A DNA stretch of 64,000 bases, taken from positions 1,488,001-1,552,000 of the forward strand of contig NZ_JAGIOA010000001.1 of NCBI RefSeq assembly GCF_017876435.1. The letters are read 5' to 3'. The notes under the pieces were generated by a model, which worked only from the letters and a program-made list of their open reading frames with translations, searched no databases and was not told the origin of the DNA. Each line of letters begins with the position of its first letter. The first letter of the stretch is position 1. Position numbers and translations under genes: made by a program. Positions 7,926 through 18,096 of this stretch are shown here, in pieces. The DNA is from Microbacterium phyllosphaerae. GTDB taxonomy: Bacteria > Actinomycetota > Actinomycetes > Actinomycetales > Microbacteriaceae.

Positions 7926-9125
7926 CTAGTCCGCTGCCGGAACCCGGTCAGCCAGGATCGCCCGCCGCTGATCGCCGATGCGGGTCAGGATCAACGTCGC
8001 CGTCTGGTCGCCCTTGAGGGTCAGCTTCTTCCGGAACGCGGCAGGATCGATGTCCATCCCGCGCTTCTTGATCTCCAGCGTTCCGATGCTGTGGGCCTTG
8101 AGCACAGCACTGATCGCCTTCGGATTCGCGGGCATCGTCTCGCGCACCCGGAACGACTGCACGAAGGGACTCGTGAGCGCGGCGTCCGAGGTCAGATATG
8201 CGATGCGCTCGTCGAGCATCCCCGCATCCAGGCTTCGAGCGACGTCTCCGATGAGCCGCGCGCGGATGACCGCTCCGTCGGGTTCATGGAGGAAGCCGCC
8301 GAGGTCGCGCACCGGAGCGTCGAGCGCGTCCGCCCCCGCCGTGAGTTCGTGCGAGCGGTCTCCGCGGATGACGAGCGCTGCCCGGCGGACACCGTCGCGG
8401 GCCAGCGCTCCGGTCCAGAGTACGAGTTCGACGACGCTGCCCTCGGCGCTGACCCACTGGGCCTCGGCGTCGGAAGGAAGCGAATCGCGGTCATGGCCCG
8501 GGCCGAGCTTGATGCCCGTCGGTCGGCGGGAGGCGACCTCGAACGCCCAGTCGAGCGACGGTGAGTAGTCCTCGGAAGAGACCCTCTTCGTCTCGCTGTG
8601 CCCCGAGGTGCGACGGGCGGGATCCATCCAGATCGCTCTCTCGTCGGTCGGCACGGCCTCCTCCGCGGTGCCCTGTCTCACCACCGCGCTGTCGCCGAAG
8701 GGGGCGAGGTTGTACGCCGCGATCGCCGCAGTCACGTCGTCGGCGTCGACGGCGAGCACGTCGAGCCCCGCGCCCGCGAAGGCGAGCGCGTCGCCGCCGA
8801 TGCCGCATCCGAGGTCGGCGACGCTCGTGAGCCCGGCTCGGCGGATCCGCTGAGCATGACGCGCGGCGACGCCGAGGCGCGTCGCCTGCTCGAGACCGGC
8901 GCGGGTGAACAGCATCCTGGCCGCGAAGTCGCCGAACTTGCCCTTCGCCTTGGCGCGCAGATGCGCCTGTCCGACCACGGCCGAGACGAGGTCGGGAGAG
9001 TGGCCGGCGGCGCGCAGCCGGGACACCGCACGAGCCACGTCGGCGACCTGCTCGACGGGGCCGAGCGAGTCCAGCAGGTCGAGGCCTTCGGGGGTGAGCA
9101 GGGCACGCAGCTCGGACATCTCCAC
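7926..9125 (-). CDS. Class I SAM-dependent methyltransferase with C-terminal THUMP-like domain
   Basis: 399 residues. The Rossmann SAM-binding motif is VADLGCGIGGDALAFAGAG at about 103-121, followed by DVLAVDAD and, further on, AIWMDPARR where a D/NPP motif would be expected. The C-terminal approximately 90 residues, including SIGTLEIKKRGMDIDPAAFR, match the actinobacterial THUMP-like domain, so an RNA substrate is plausible but unproven. The GTG at 9125 is chosen over the ATG at 9119 because a -10 box (TAAGCT) ends six bases upstream of it. It is convergent with the paralogue pair, leaving four bases between stops, and divergent from groES. Confidence 0.85.
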   Translation of the reverse strand: MEMSELRALLTPEGLDLLDSLGPVEQVADVARAVSRLRAAGHSPDLVSAVVGQAHLRAKAKGKFGDFAARMLFTRAGLEQATRLGVAARHAQRIRRAGLTSVADLGCGIGGDALAFAGAGLDVLAVDADDVTAAIAAYNLAPFGDSAVVRQGTAEEAVPTDERAIWMDPARRTSGHSETKRVSSEDYSPSLDWAFEVASRRPTGIKLGPGHDRDSLPSDAEAQWVSAEGSVVELVLWTGALARDGVRRAALVIRGDRSHELTAGADALDAPVRDLGGFLHEPDGAVIRARLIGDVARSLDAGMLDERIAYLTSDAALTSPFVQSFRVRETMPANPKAISAVLKAHSIGTLEIKKRGMDIDPAAFRKKLTLKGDQTATLILTRIGDQRRAILADRVPAAD

Positions 9126-9131
9126 CCGCCC

Positions 9132-9137
9132 AGCTTA
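9132..9137 (-). promoter_or_regulatory. -10 box for leaderless methyltransferase transcript
   Basis: Read on the minus strand, TAAGCT ends six bases before the GTG at 9125, with no ribosome site needed. Same geometry as the acpS, tsaB, rarD, guaB3 and GDPD starts. Confidence 0.5.
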
Positions 9138-9158
9138 GGCGGCCCAGGTTGTCGTCGA

Positions 9159-9185
9159 TTGGCACTCGCATTGCATGAGTGCCAG
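9159..9185 (+). promoter_or_regulatory. CIRCE operator 1 (HrcA site)
   Basis: TTGGCACTC, nine bases, GAGTGCCAG: an inverted repeat close to the CIRCE consensus TTAGCACTC-N9-GAGTGCTAA. It overlaps the -35 region (TTGCAT) of groES. HrcA binding here would repress groES outside heat stress. Confidence 0.9.
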
Positions 9186-9200
9186 CTCACGCCCTAGACT
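9171..9200 (+). promoter_or_regulatory. groES promoter
   Basis: -35 TTGCAT (9171-9176), 18-base spacer, -10 TAGACT (9195-9200). The predicted start near 9207 falls in the second CIRCE element, giving a leader of about 65 bases. The promoter is sandwiched between two HrcA operators. Confidence 0.7.
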
Positions 9201-9205
9201 GACTG

Positions 9206-9232
9206 TTAGCACTCTCGGGTTGAGAGTGCGAA
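9206..9232 (+). promoter_or_regulatory. CIRCE operator 2 (HrcA site)
   Basis: TTAGCACTC, nine bases, GAGTGCGAA: a perfect left half and a near-consensus right half. It covers the predicted transcription start of groES, so HrcA would block initiation directly. The two operators are 47 bases apart, start to start. Confidence 0.95.
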
Positions 9233-9271
9233 AAAGTCTTCCTGTCAGCGTCAAGAAAGAAGAGGTAGACC

Positions 9272-9568
9272 GTGTCGGTTTCCATCAAGCCGCTCGAGGA
9301 CCGCATCGTCATCAAGCAGGTCGAGGCCGAGCAGACCACCGCGAGTGGCCTGGTCATCCCCGACACCGCCAAGGAGAAGCCCCAGGAGGGCGAGGTCGTG
9401 GCCGTGGGCCCCGGCCGCATCGATGACAACGGCAACCGCGTCCCGCTCGACGTCGCCGTGGGCGACCGCGTGCTGTACAGCAAGTACGGCGGCACCGAGG
9501 TGAAGTTCGGCGCAGACGAGTTCCTCGTCCTGTCGGCTCGCGACGTGCTCGCAGTCGTCGTCCGCTGA
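9272..9568 (+). CDS. groES: Co-chaperonin GroES
   Basis: 98-residue lid of the GroEL folding chamber. [18 protein letters not shown] starts the fold, [15 protein letters not shown] is the mobile-loop region and [19 protein letters not shown] closes it. The GTG start is preceded by the ribosome site AAAGAAGAGG. Two CIRCE elements upstream show heat control by HrcA. groEL is not downstream: a strong terminator follows and then rarD, so groES is monocistronic and groEL must be elsewhere. Confidence 0.98.
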   Translation: MSVSIKPLEDRIVIKQVEAEQTTASGLVIPDTAKEKPQEGEVVAVGPGRIDDNGNRVPLDVAVGDRVLYSKYGGTEVKFGADEFLVLSARDVLAVVVR

Positions 9569-9582
9569 GACAACGTCTTCGG

Positions 9583-9616
9583 AAGGACCCGGATGCATCA
9601 TGCATCCGGGTCCTTT
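9583..9616 (+). terminator. Terminator after groES
   Basis: Fifteen-base perfect stem (9583-9597 with 9601-9615) with a three-base loop and a short T run. The upper stem contains GGATGC/GCATCC. Confidence 0.9.
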
Positions 9617-9701
9617 CTGCATCTCTGCCAGGTGTCGACCGTTTCCTGCCATTCACCCGCGGGGAGCTCGTCGGTCGCACGGCGGGCTGTCGGCCTGGGA
9701 A

Positions 9702-9707
9702 TAGTGT
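9702..9707 (+). promoter_or_regulatory. -10 box for leaderless rarD transcript
   Basis: TAGTGT ends six bases before the rarD GTG, in a sequence without a ribosome site. Confidence 0.5.
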
Positions 9708-9713
9708 TGTGCG

Positions 9714-10655
9714 GTGACCCTGACGAACGCTGCCACCACCAGAGCCACGCAGACCGCGGGGGTCGCGTATGCAGGCGGGGCGTATCTGCTGTGGGGTGTG
9801 CTGCCGCTCTACTTCCTGCTGCTCGTGCCGACCGGACCCTGGGAGGTCGTCGCCTGGCGCGTGCTGCTGTCGTTCGTCTTCTGCATCCTCCTGCTGACGA
9901 TCACCCGCGGGTGGAAGGCGATCGGCGCGATCATCCGGCAGCCGAGACTGCTCGGGTGGACGGCACTGGCCGGAGTGCTCATCTACGTCAACTGGCAGGT
10001 CTTCCTGATCGGCACCCTCACCGGTCACGTCGTCGAGACCAGCCTCGGCTACTTCATCAACCCGATCGCCACCGTGCTGCTGGGCGTCTTCGTGCTCAAG
10101 GAACGGATCCGCAGGCTCCAGTGGGCCGCGATCGGCATCGCCGCCGTCGCGGTGATCGTGATCGTCCTCTTCTACCGGTCCTTCCCGTGGATCGCCCTGT
10201 CGCTCACGGCGTCGTTCGGCGTGTACGGACTCATCAAGAAGAAGATCGGTCCGTCGGTCGATGCGATCAGCGGGCTCACTCTCGAGTCGTTCTGGCTCAT
10301 CCCGATCGCCGTGGTGCAGCTGATCCTCGTCGCCACGACTCCCGAGGGCATCACGATGGGCGCCAACGGCACATGGCATGCCGTGCTCCTGGCCTTCGCC
10401 GGCGTCGCCACCGCGGTGCCGCTGCTGCTCTTCGCTGCCGGCACCAGACGCATCAACCTCACCGTGATCGGCATGATCCAGTTCGTCACTCCGGTGATGC
10501 AGTTCATCATCGGCGCCGCCGTGCTCGGGGAGCCCATGCCGATCGAGCGATGGATCGGATTCGTCATCGTCTGGATCGCCATCGCGGTGTTCGTGGTCGA
10601 CCTGGTGCTCGCCGCTCGGCGAGGGCGTAGGAGCGCTCACACGAGTCTCGGCTGA
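9714..10655 (+). CDS. rarD: EamA-family transporter RarD
   Basis: 313-residue membrane protein with about ten transmembrane helices made of two EamA repeats. AGGAYLLWGVLPLYFLLL near the start is characteristic of RarD (chloramphenicol-sensitivity protein family), as are NWQVFLIGTLTGHVVETSLG and YFINPIATVLLGV in the first repeat. The C-terminus is Arg-rich and cytoplasmic. Substrate unknown; the family is thought to export metabolites or amino-acid-like compounds. The GTG start is supported by a -10 box six bases upstream. Confidence 0.9.
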   Translation: MTLTNAATTRATQTAGVAYAGGAYLLWGVLPLYFLLLVPTGPWEVVAWRVLLSFVFCILLLTITRGWKAIGAIIRQPRLLGWTALAGVLIYVNWQVFLIGTLTGHVVETSLGYFINPIATVLLGVFVLKERIRRLQWAAIGIAAVAVIVIVLFYRSFPWIALSLTASFGVYGLIKKKIGPSVDAISGLTLESFWLIPIAVVQLILVATTPEGITMGANGTWHAVLLAFAGVATAVPLLLFAAGTRRINLTVIGMIQFVTPVMQFIIGAAVLGEPMPIERWIGFVIVWIAIAVFVVDLVLAARRGRRSAHTSLG

Positions 10656-10798
10656 AGGGCCGGATCAGCCTGCGGGAACTCGGTGTCGGATCGTTAACGC
10701 ACCGAAACATCGGCGACCCCTACGCGAAGCTTTTCGGTCCTAGTGTTAGAGCACCCGACCGTGGTCACAATCCACGGCCAGTCACGCAAGGGAGCATC

Positions 10799-12067
10799 AT
10801 GACCGCATTCACGCGCTCGCGCAGCGCCAAGATTCTCGCCGGAGTCGCGCTGCTGAGCGTCTCGGCGATCGTCGTCGCAGGCTGTAGCAGCACCCCCTCG
10901 GACGAGCCGTCCGACGGCGGCAAGCCCGCCGCCGACCTCACCCTCGAGCTCGGCTCTCTGCTGCCGCAGACCGGTTCGCTGTCGTTCCTGGGCCCGCCCA
11001 TGGAATCCGGCGTCGGACTCGCGGTCAGCGAGGTCAACGAGGCCGATGCAGGCGTCACGATCAATCTGACCGCCGAAGACGAGGGCGACACCGACACCAA
11101 GGCGTACGAGACCTCGATCACCAAGCTCCAGGGTGCAGGCGTCTCCGCGATCGTCGGCGCAGCGGCATCGGGCGTCTCCCGCCTGATCCTCGACGGAAAC
11201 GTCAGCGCAGGAATCCTGCAGATCTCCGCCTCGAACACCGGTCCGGACTTCACCGACTGGGACGACAACGGCCTGTACTTCCGCACCGCCCCCAGCGACC
11301 TGCTGCAGGGCGAGGTGCTCGGCAACCTGATCGCCGAGGACGGCCACAAGACCCTCGGCGTCATCTACCAGAACGACGCCTACGGCACCGGCCTCTTCGA
11401 CAACATCAAGTCGACGTTCGAGGGCGCCGGTGGCGAGGTCGTCGCCGACGCGTCGTACAACGTCGGTGACGGTCAGTTCGACGCACAGGTCGAGACCATC
11501 AAGGCTCAGAACCCCGACGCCGTCGCGATCGTCTCGTTCGACCAGTTCAAGACCATCGCCCCGCTGCTGGTCAACGCCGGCATCACGCCGGACAAGTGGT
11601 ACCTCGTCGACGGAAACCTGTCGGACTACGGCTCCTCGCCCGACACGAACTTCCCGTTCTCGCTCGAGGGCGCACAGGGCACCAAGCCGGGCCCGGCGCT
11701 CGAGGATGACTTCACCGGTCGTCTGCAGACGTTCTGGACGGGTGAGGGCAACCCCGAGGTGAACGACTTCACGTACGCGGCCGAGGCCTACGACGCCGTC
11801 GTGCTCGTGGCACTCGCCTCGCTCGCAGCAGGCTCCACCGAGGGCGCGGACATCGCGGCCAAGATGGAAGAGGTCTCGGGCGGCTCGGGCGACGGAGAGA
11901 AGTGCACCAGCTTCGCCGACTGCGCCAAGATCATCAACGACGGCGGCACGGCCGACTACGACGGCTACTCCGGCGAGATCACGTTCGATGAGAACGGTGA
12001 CCCGCAGGGAGCCTCGATCGGCACGTACAAGTACAGCGCCGACAACCTGATCACCCGCACCAACTGA
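10799..12067 (+). CDS. Branched-chain amino acid-type ABC substrate-binding lipoprotein
   Basis: 422 residues. A signal peptide ends in the lipobox VVAGC (lipid-modified Cys at 29), so the protein is tethered outside the membrane. The mature part has the periplasmic-binding type I fold of LivJ/LivK proteins: LELGSLLPQTGSLSFLGPPM at the start, IVGAAASGVSRLIL, then GVIYQNDAYGTGLFDN. The ribosome site AAGGGAG precedes the ATG. It points toward the livHMGF operon on the other strand and has its own terminator, so the binding protein and its presumed transporter are separate transcripts. Ligand could be a branched-chain amino acid, urea or an amide; sequence alone does not say. Confidence 0.92.
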   Translation: MTAFTRSRSAKILAGVALLSVSAIVVAGCSSTPSDEPSDGGKPAADLTLELGSLLPQTGSLSFLGPPMESGVGLAVSEVNEADAGVTINLTAEDEGDTDTKAYETSITKLQGAGVSAIVGAAASGVSRLILDGNVSAGILQISASNTGPDFTDWDDNGLYFRTAPSDLLQGEVLGNLIAEDGHKTLGVIYQNDAYGTGLFDNIKSTFEGAGGEVVADASYNVGDGQFDAQVETIKAQNPDAVAIVSFDQFKTIAPLLVNAGITPDKWYLVDGNLSDYGSSPDTNFPFSLEGAQGTKPGPALEDDFTGRLQTFWTGEGNPEVNDFTYAAEAYDAVVLVALASLAAGSTEGADIAAKMEEVSGGSGDGEKCTSFADCAKIINDGGTADYDGYSGEITFDENGDPQGASIGTYKYSADNLITRTN

Positions 12068-12074
12068 TCACGAG

Positions 12075-12107
12075 CGAAGGCCCCGGATGCAGCATCCGGG
12101 GCCTTCG
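12075..12107 (+). terminator. Terminator after the binding-protein gene
   Basis: Sixteen-base perfect inverted repeat (12075-12090 with 12092-12107) around a single base, so in practice about a five-base loop. The stem includes CCGGATGC/GCATCCGG. Confidence 0.85.
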
Positions 12108-12168
12108 TCGTGCCCGGGCTCCTTGAGGTGCCGTCCACTGTGCGGTGCGGGCGCGGCGCTCGGGCACG

Positions 12169-12204
12169 AGAGAGGGGCGGATGCCGCAGCATCCGCCCCT
12201 CTCT
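12169..12204 (-). terminator. Terminator after livF
   Basis: Sixteen-base perfect stem (12169-12184 with 12189-12204) and four-base loop lying just past the livF stop on the minus strand. Again the top of the stem is GGATGC/GCATCC. Being symmetrical it can act in both directions. Confidence 0.85.
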
Positions 12205-12215
12205 GTGTATGCAGT

Positions 12216-12983
12216 TCAGGCGGCGTCGGTGCCGAGCGTGCCGAGGTAGAGGCCGATGACCTTCGGATCGTTCAGCAGGTCGCGTCCTGTGCCCTCGTAG
12301 GCGTCTTTGCCCTGGTCGAGCACGTAGCCGCGGTCGCAGATCTGCAGGCAGCGACGAGCGTTCTGCTCGACCATGATCGTTGTGACGCCCGCCTTGTTGA
12401 TGTCGGAGACGCGGATGAACGCGTCGTCCTGACGCACGGGGGAGAGGCCCGCCGAGGGCTCGTCCAGGAGCAGCACCGACGGGTCCATCATGAGCGCCCG
12501 AGACATCGCCACCATCTGGCGTTCACCGCCGGACAGCGAGCCTGCCCGCTGCTTCAGCCGCTTGCCGAGCTCGGCGAAGATGCCGGTGACGAACTCGAGC
12601 CGCTCGGTGTAGATCTTGGGGTTCTGGTAGAGCCCCATCTGCAGGTTCTCCTCGATCGAGAGCGACGGGAACACGTTGTTCGTCTGCGGCACGAAGGCGA
12701 CGCCGCGCTTGACGAGCTTGTCCGCCTTCAACCCGACGATGCTCTCGCCGTTGACGGTGATGTCGCCGCTTCGCACGTTGACCATGCCGAAGATCGACTT
12801 CAGCAGCGTCGACTTGCCCGCGCCGTTGGGACCGATGATGCCGATCAGCTCACCCTGGCGCGCGACGAGGTTGGCGCCGTTCAGGATGTTCACCCCTGGC
12901 AGGTAGCCGGCGTGGACGTCCTTGAGCTCGACGACGACGTCATCGGTCGACGGCGTGGATCCTGCGGAGATGTCGGCGCTCAT
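12216..12983 (-). CDS. livF: Branched-chain amino acid-type ABC transporter ATPase LivF
   Basis: 255-residue ATPase that powers uptake through LivH/LivM. Walker A GPNGAGKSTLLK (about residues 52-63), Q-loop FVPQTNNVFP, signature LSGGERQMVAMSRAL, Walker B VLLLDEPSAGLSP and the switch His region MVEQNARR, a replacement for the H-loop typical of LivF. The ATG overlaps the livG stop by four bases. Last gene of the minus-strand operon. Confidence 0.93.
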   Translation of the reverse strand: MSADISAGSTPSTDDVVVELKDVHAGYLPGVNILNGANLVARQGELIGIIGPNGAGKSTLLKSIFGMVNVRSGDITVNGESIVGLKADKLVKRGVAFVPQTNNVFPSLSIEENLQMGLYQNPKIYTERLEFVTGIFAELGKRLKQRAGSLSGGERQMVAMSRALMMDPSVLLLDEPSAGLSPVRQDDAFIRVSDINKAGVTTIMVEQNARRCLQICDRGYVLDQGKDAYEGTGRDLLNDPKVIGLYLGTLGTDAA

Positions 12984-14002
12984 GCGTTGCCCTTCTGATC
13001 GGGATCGGCGGTGCTCGTCGCTTCGAGTTCCGCCTCTGCCTCTGCTTCGATCTGCTCGCGGAGCTTCGCCGCGGCGGCGTTCTCGATCACGGGGATGCGA
13101 CCGGTGACGGCCCCGAGGTCGAGGTCCTGGTGGGCGCCGAGGTAGGCGTCGACCACGGCAGGGTCCTCCATGACCTCATCGGGCGGACCCTCGGCGACGA
13201 CGCGACCCTCCGCCATCACGACGACCCAGTCGGCGATGTGGCGGACCATGTGCATGTCGTGCTCGACGAACAGCACCGTCATGCCGAGGCCCTTGAGATC
13301 GAGGATGTGGTCGAGGAGCGACTGCGTGAGGGCCGGGTTCACGCCGGCCATCGGCTCATCGAGCATCACCAGCGTCGGGTCGCTCATGAGCGCCCTCGCC
13401 ATCTCGAGCAGCTTGCGCTGACCTCCCGAGAGCGATGCGGCGAAGTCCTTCTCCTTCGCATCGAGCTTGAAGCGGGCGAGCAGCTCGCGCGCCTTCACCT
13501 CGATCTCCTGATCCTGCTTGCGCCACAGGAACGGGAACAGGCTCGACCAGAAGCCCTCGCCGCGCTGGCCGGGAGCACCGAGCTTCATGTTCTCGAGCAC
13601 CGTGAGCAGCGACAGCGACTTCGTCAGCTGGAACGTGCGCACCTGCCCCATCCGCGCCACCTTGAAGGAGGGGACGCCGGAGAGATTCTTCCCGTCGAAC
13701 GACCACGTGCCGCTGTTGGGCTTGTCGAATCCGCAGAGCAGGTTGAACAGGGTGGTCTTGCCCGCGCCGTTCGGGCCGATCAGGGCAGTGATCGCCCCGC
13801 GGGGGATCTCGACGTGATCGACGTCGACGGCGGTCAGGCCGCCGAACCGCCGCTGCACGGCGTCGGCCACGAGGATCGGATCGACCTTCGGCACTCCGGG
13901 GGCCGCCGGTCCCTTCGCGAGACCGGTGGTCTTCGGACGACGGACGCTCCCGGTCTGGGGCGCCGTCTCGACGTTCTCGTCGGGGGTGGGTTCAATTGAC
14001 AA
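12980..14002 (-). CDS. livG: Branched-chain amino acid-type ABC transporter ATPase LivG
   Basis: 340 residues, longer than the usual roughly 255 because of a 45-residue Pro/Lys-rich N-terminal lead and an acidic Glu/Ala-rich C-terminal tail (about 300-340). The core has Walker A GPNGAGKTTLFN, signature LSGGQRKLLEMARAL, Walker B LVMLDEPMAGVNP and H-loop FVEHDMHMV. The AxxPxLxxS-like MAGVNPALTQS stretch is typical of LivG. It overlaps livM by 11 bases at its start. The extensions are unexplained. Confidence 0.92.
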   Translation of the reverse strand: MSIEPTPDENVETAPQTGSVRRPKTTGLAKGPAAPGVPKVDPILVADAVQRRFGGLTAVDVDHVEIPRGAITALIGPNGAGKTTLFNLLCGFDKPNSGTWSFDGKNLSGVPSFKVARMGQVRTFQLTKSLSLLTVLENMKLGAPGQRGEGFWSSLFPFLWRKQDQEIEVKARELLARFKLDAKEKDFAASLSGGQRKLLEMARALMSDPTLVMLDEPMAGVNPALTQSLLDHILDLKGLGMTVLFVEHDMHMVRHIADWVVVMAEGRVVAEGPPDEVMEDPAVVDAYLGAHQDLDLGAVTGRIPVIENAAAAKLREQIEAEAEAELEATSTADPDQKGNA

Positions 14003-14969
14003 AGGTCATCTCCCTCTTGTCGCCGAGGATGCCCTGAGGACGGAAGATCACGAGCAGCATCAGGGCGATGCCGACGAAGATGAACACGAGGGTCGAGGCC
14101 TGGCTGTCGGACATGGGCAGGATGCCCGCCTTGGCCATCGACGGCAGCAGGTTCGCCATGAACGCGAACACGACCCAGAACAGGATCGCGCCGAGCGTCG
14201 GGCCGAAGACCGTCGCCGCTCCACCGAGGAGCAGCACCGTCCACAGGAAGAACGTGAGCGACGTCGTGTAGCTGCCGGGGACCACGGCCGAGGGGAGGAC
14301 GAAGACGATCCCACCCGCTGCGCCGATGATGCCACCGACCACGAGCGCCTGCATCTTGTAGGCGAAGACGTTCTTGCCGAGCGACCGCACGGCGTCCTCG
14401 TCTTCACGGATGCCTTTGAGTACACGGCCCCAGGGGCTGCGCATCAGCGACCATACGAGCAGGATCGCGATGGCGAGCACGATCACCCCGAAGACGCGGT
14501 TCCACAGGTCGTTCGCGCTGAGCACCCACGGACCGAAGCCGTAGGTGCCAGGGGGGAACGGGTTGGCGTCGCGGAATCCGCCGTTGAACTGCGCGAGACC
14601 GTCGGCCGAGTTGGTGTACTCGTCGAAGATCTGAGTGGTGAACAGCAAGCGCACGATCTCACCGGCCGCGATCGTCGCGATCGCGAGGTAGTCGGCACGC
14701 AGCCGCAGCGTCGGGATGCCGAGGAGCACCGCGAAGAACGCGCCGCCCAGGAGCCCGATCAGCATGCCGATCCACCAGGGAAGACCGAAGGTCAGGACCG
14801 AGATGGCGTAGCCGTACCCGCCGATGGCCATGAAGGCGGCCATACCGAAGTTGAGGAGTCCCACGTATCCGAAGTGCACGGCCAGACCGGTCGCCGCCAG
14901 CGCATAGGCGATGGTGACCGGGCTGATGAGATAGACCGCGGTATTGGAGAAGATGCTTCCGAAGTCCAT
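13992..14969 (-). CDS. livM: Branched-chain amino acid-type ABC permease LivM
   Basis: 325 residues with about nine membrane helices. VHFGYVGLLNFGMAAFMAIGG, PTLRLRADYLAIATIAAGE and SPWGRVLKGIREDEDAVRSLG are the typical LivM segments; the last is the coupling helix contacting the ATPase. The C-terminus FRPQGILGDKRE is usual. I start at the ATG at 14969, two bases after the livH stop; the open frame extends further upstream, but that part is antisense-like Arg/Pro-rich sequence within livH. Confidence 0.92.
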   Translation of the reverse strand: MDFGSIFSNTAVYLISPVTIAYALAATGLAVHFGYVGLLNFGMAAFMAIGGYGYAISVLTFGLPWWIGMLIGLLGGAFFAVLLGIPTLRLRADYLAIATIAAGEIVRLLFTTQIFDEYTNSADGLAQFNGGFRDANPFPPGTYGFGPWVLSANDLWNRVFGVIVLAIAILLVWSLMRSPWGRVLKGIREDEDAVRSLGKNVFAYKMQALVVGGIIGAAGGIVFVLPSAVVPGSYTTSLTFFLWTVLLLGGAATVFGPTLGAILFWVVFAFMANLLPSMAKAGILPMSDSQASTLVFIFVGIALMLLVIFRPQGILGDKREMTFVN

Positions 14970-14971
14970 GA

Positions 14972-16321
14972 TCAGCCCAACCTTTCCTTGCGTCCGAGCA
15001 GACCCTGGGGTCGCACGAGGAGGATCACGATGAGCACGACGAGCGCGCTCGCGTACTTGAGGTCGGACGGGATCCAGAGGGTCGAGATCTCGACCGCGAT
15101 GCCGACGATGAGCGAGCCGACGAGGGCTCCGAACGCGGTGCCGAGTCCGCCGAGCGTGATGGCGGCGAAGATGAGCAGCAGCATCTGCATGCCCATGTCC
15201 CACTTCACGCCGGGGCGGAAGTACGCCCACAGGATGCCGGAGATCGCAGCGAGCGTTCCGGCGAGGATCCAGACGTAGCGGACCACCTTGTCGACGTCGA
15301 TGCCCGATGCCGCAGCCAGCTGCGGGTTGTCGGAGATCGCCCTGGTGGCCTTGCCGATGCGTGTGCGGGTGAGGAAGAAGGCGACGCCGACGATCACGAC
15401 GATGCTCACGCCCATGCCGATCATGTCGATGTACGAGAGCGAGATCGGCCCGAAGCGGAACGGCTCGGGGCTCGCGCCGGGGAGCTGGCGGGTACCGCCG
15501 CCGATCAGGTACTGGAACGCGTACCGGAGGGCGAGCGAGAGTCCGATGCTGACGATCATGAGCTGCACGACTCCGAGGCCGCGTCGTCGGAGCGGACGCC
15601 AGATGCCGGCGTCCAGAGCCCAGCCGAAGAGGCCACCGCCGACCACGGCCGCGATGATGCCCAGCCAGAGGGGGAGGTGCCAGAAGCTCGTCGTCACCAG
15701 GGCGACCAGGCCGCCCCACGTGACCATCTCGGCGTGGGCGAAGTTCGACAGGCGGGTCGTTCCGTAGATGAGTGCCGCGCCCATCGATGCGAGAGCCAGC
15801 AGGAGGCCGAAGTTGAGTCCACCCACCAGGCGCGAGGCCAGCTGGTCGATGAACGATGTCGTCATGCGCTCGCCCTCGCCGAGGAAGAGGTTCATGATCT
15901 TCGTGCCGGTCAGGCCGAACTCGACCTCGAACGAGGCCGTGGTGCCCGAGATCGGCTGAGTGCCCTCCGGCAGCTGCGCTGCGTCGACGATCACACCGTC
16001 GGGGAGGGTCTCCTCATCGACGGTGAGCGTGTAGGTCTCCTTCTCGGGAACGTACAGACGCCACTTGCCCTCGGCATCCGTCTTCGTCTCGCCCTCGAAA
16101 CCGTTGCCCTTGATCGTCATCACGACGTCTTCGACGGGGGTGTCGTCGAAGGTGATGACACCGGCGAAGTAGAAGTCTGTGATCTCCTGGCCGTCGTCGG
16201 TCTCTTCGGCGGAAGCCGCCGACGGAGGCTGCAACCACAGGAAAGCGATGGCGAGGAGCGACGCCAGCAGGATGATGACCCACCGCATTCCGCTTCGATT
16301 CGCCGAGATCGTCGGACGCAC
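14972..16321 (-). CDS. livH: LivH-type ABC permease with secreted N-terminal domain
   Basis: 449 residues, about 150 more than an ordinary LivH. From the GTG at 16321 (ribosome site GGAGG five bases before it) there is a signal-peptide-like helix (about 13-38, WVIILLASLLAIAFLWLQ then AASA). A roughly 100-residue extracytoplasmic domain follows with the sequence of a carboxypeptidase-regulatory or CNA-B-like beta sandwich (FAGVITFDDTPVEDVVMTIK, then TKTDAEGKWRLYVPEKETY). The permease follows (SRLVGGLNFGLLLALASMGA, RLSNFAHAEMVTWGG, IGKATRAISDNPQLAAASG). The extra domain could help bind solute or the binding protein. First gene of livHMGF. Confidence 0.88.
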   Translation of the reverse strand: MRPTISANRSGMRWVIILLASLLAIAFLWLQPPSAASAEETDDGQEITDFYFAGVITFDDTPVEDVVMTIKGNGFEGETKTDAEGKWRLYVPEKETYTLTVDEETLPDGVIVDAAQLPEGTQPISGTTASFEVEFGLTGTKIMNLFLGEGERMTTSFIDQLASRLVGGLNFGLLLALASMGAALIYGTTRLSNFAHAEMVTWGGLVALVTTSFWHLPLWLGIIAAVVGGGLFGWALDAGIWRPLRRRGLGVVQLMIVSIGLSLALRYAFQYLIGGGTRQLPGASPEPFRFGPISLSYIDMIGMGVSIVVIVGVAFFLTRTRIGKATRAISDNPQLAAASGIDVDKVVRYVWILAGTLAAISGILWAYFRPGVKWDMGMQMLLLIFAAITLGGLGTAFGALVGSLIVGIAVEISTLWIPSDLKYASALVVLIVILLVRPQGLLGRKERLG

Positions 16322-16387
16322 AGAACCTCCAGCCCAGTACACAGGCCATGACGGAGTTGTTCATCGGCCTTGATGTACGACGGTATG

Positions 16388-16417
16388 AGCGTAATGTGTC
16401 GGCTCTGTTTCAACCAA
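16388..16417 (-). promoter_or_regulatory. Probable promoter of livHMGF
   Basis: Read on the minus strand: -35 TTGGTT (16417-16412), 18-base spacer, -10 TACGCT (16393-16388). It would give a leader of about 60 bases before the livH GTG. The intergenic stretch is clearly more A+T-rich than its surroundings. Confidence 0.5.
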
Positions 16418-16541
16418 GGCACGATCTGCTCACGGTGAGAACGATCCCATCACGAAGTTGCGAAACGCCGCGCTCCGAGCAGCCCGGCGCAGGCTCTTCC
16501 GAGGCGGACGCCGGGAATTTCCTCAGCCTCCCCACGCTTAG

Positions 16542-18089
<1,548 letters not shown>

Positions 18090-18096
18090 GCATGAT

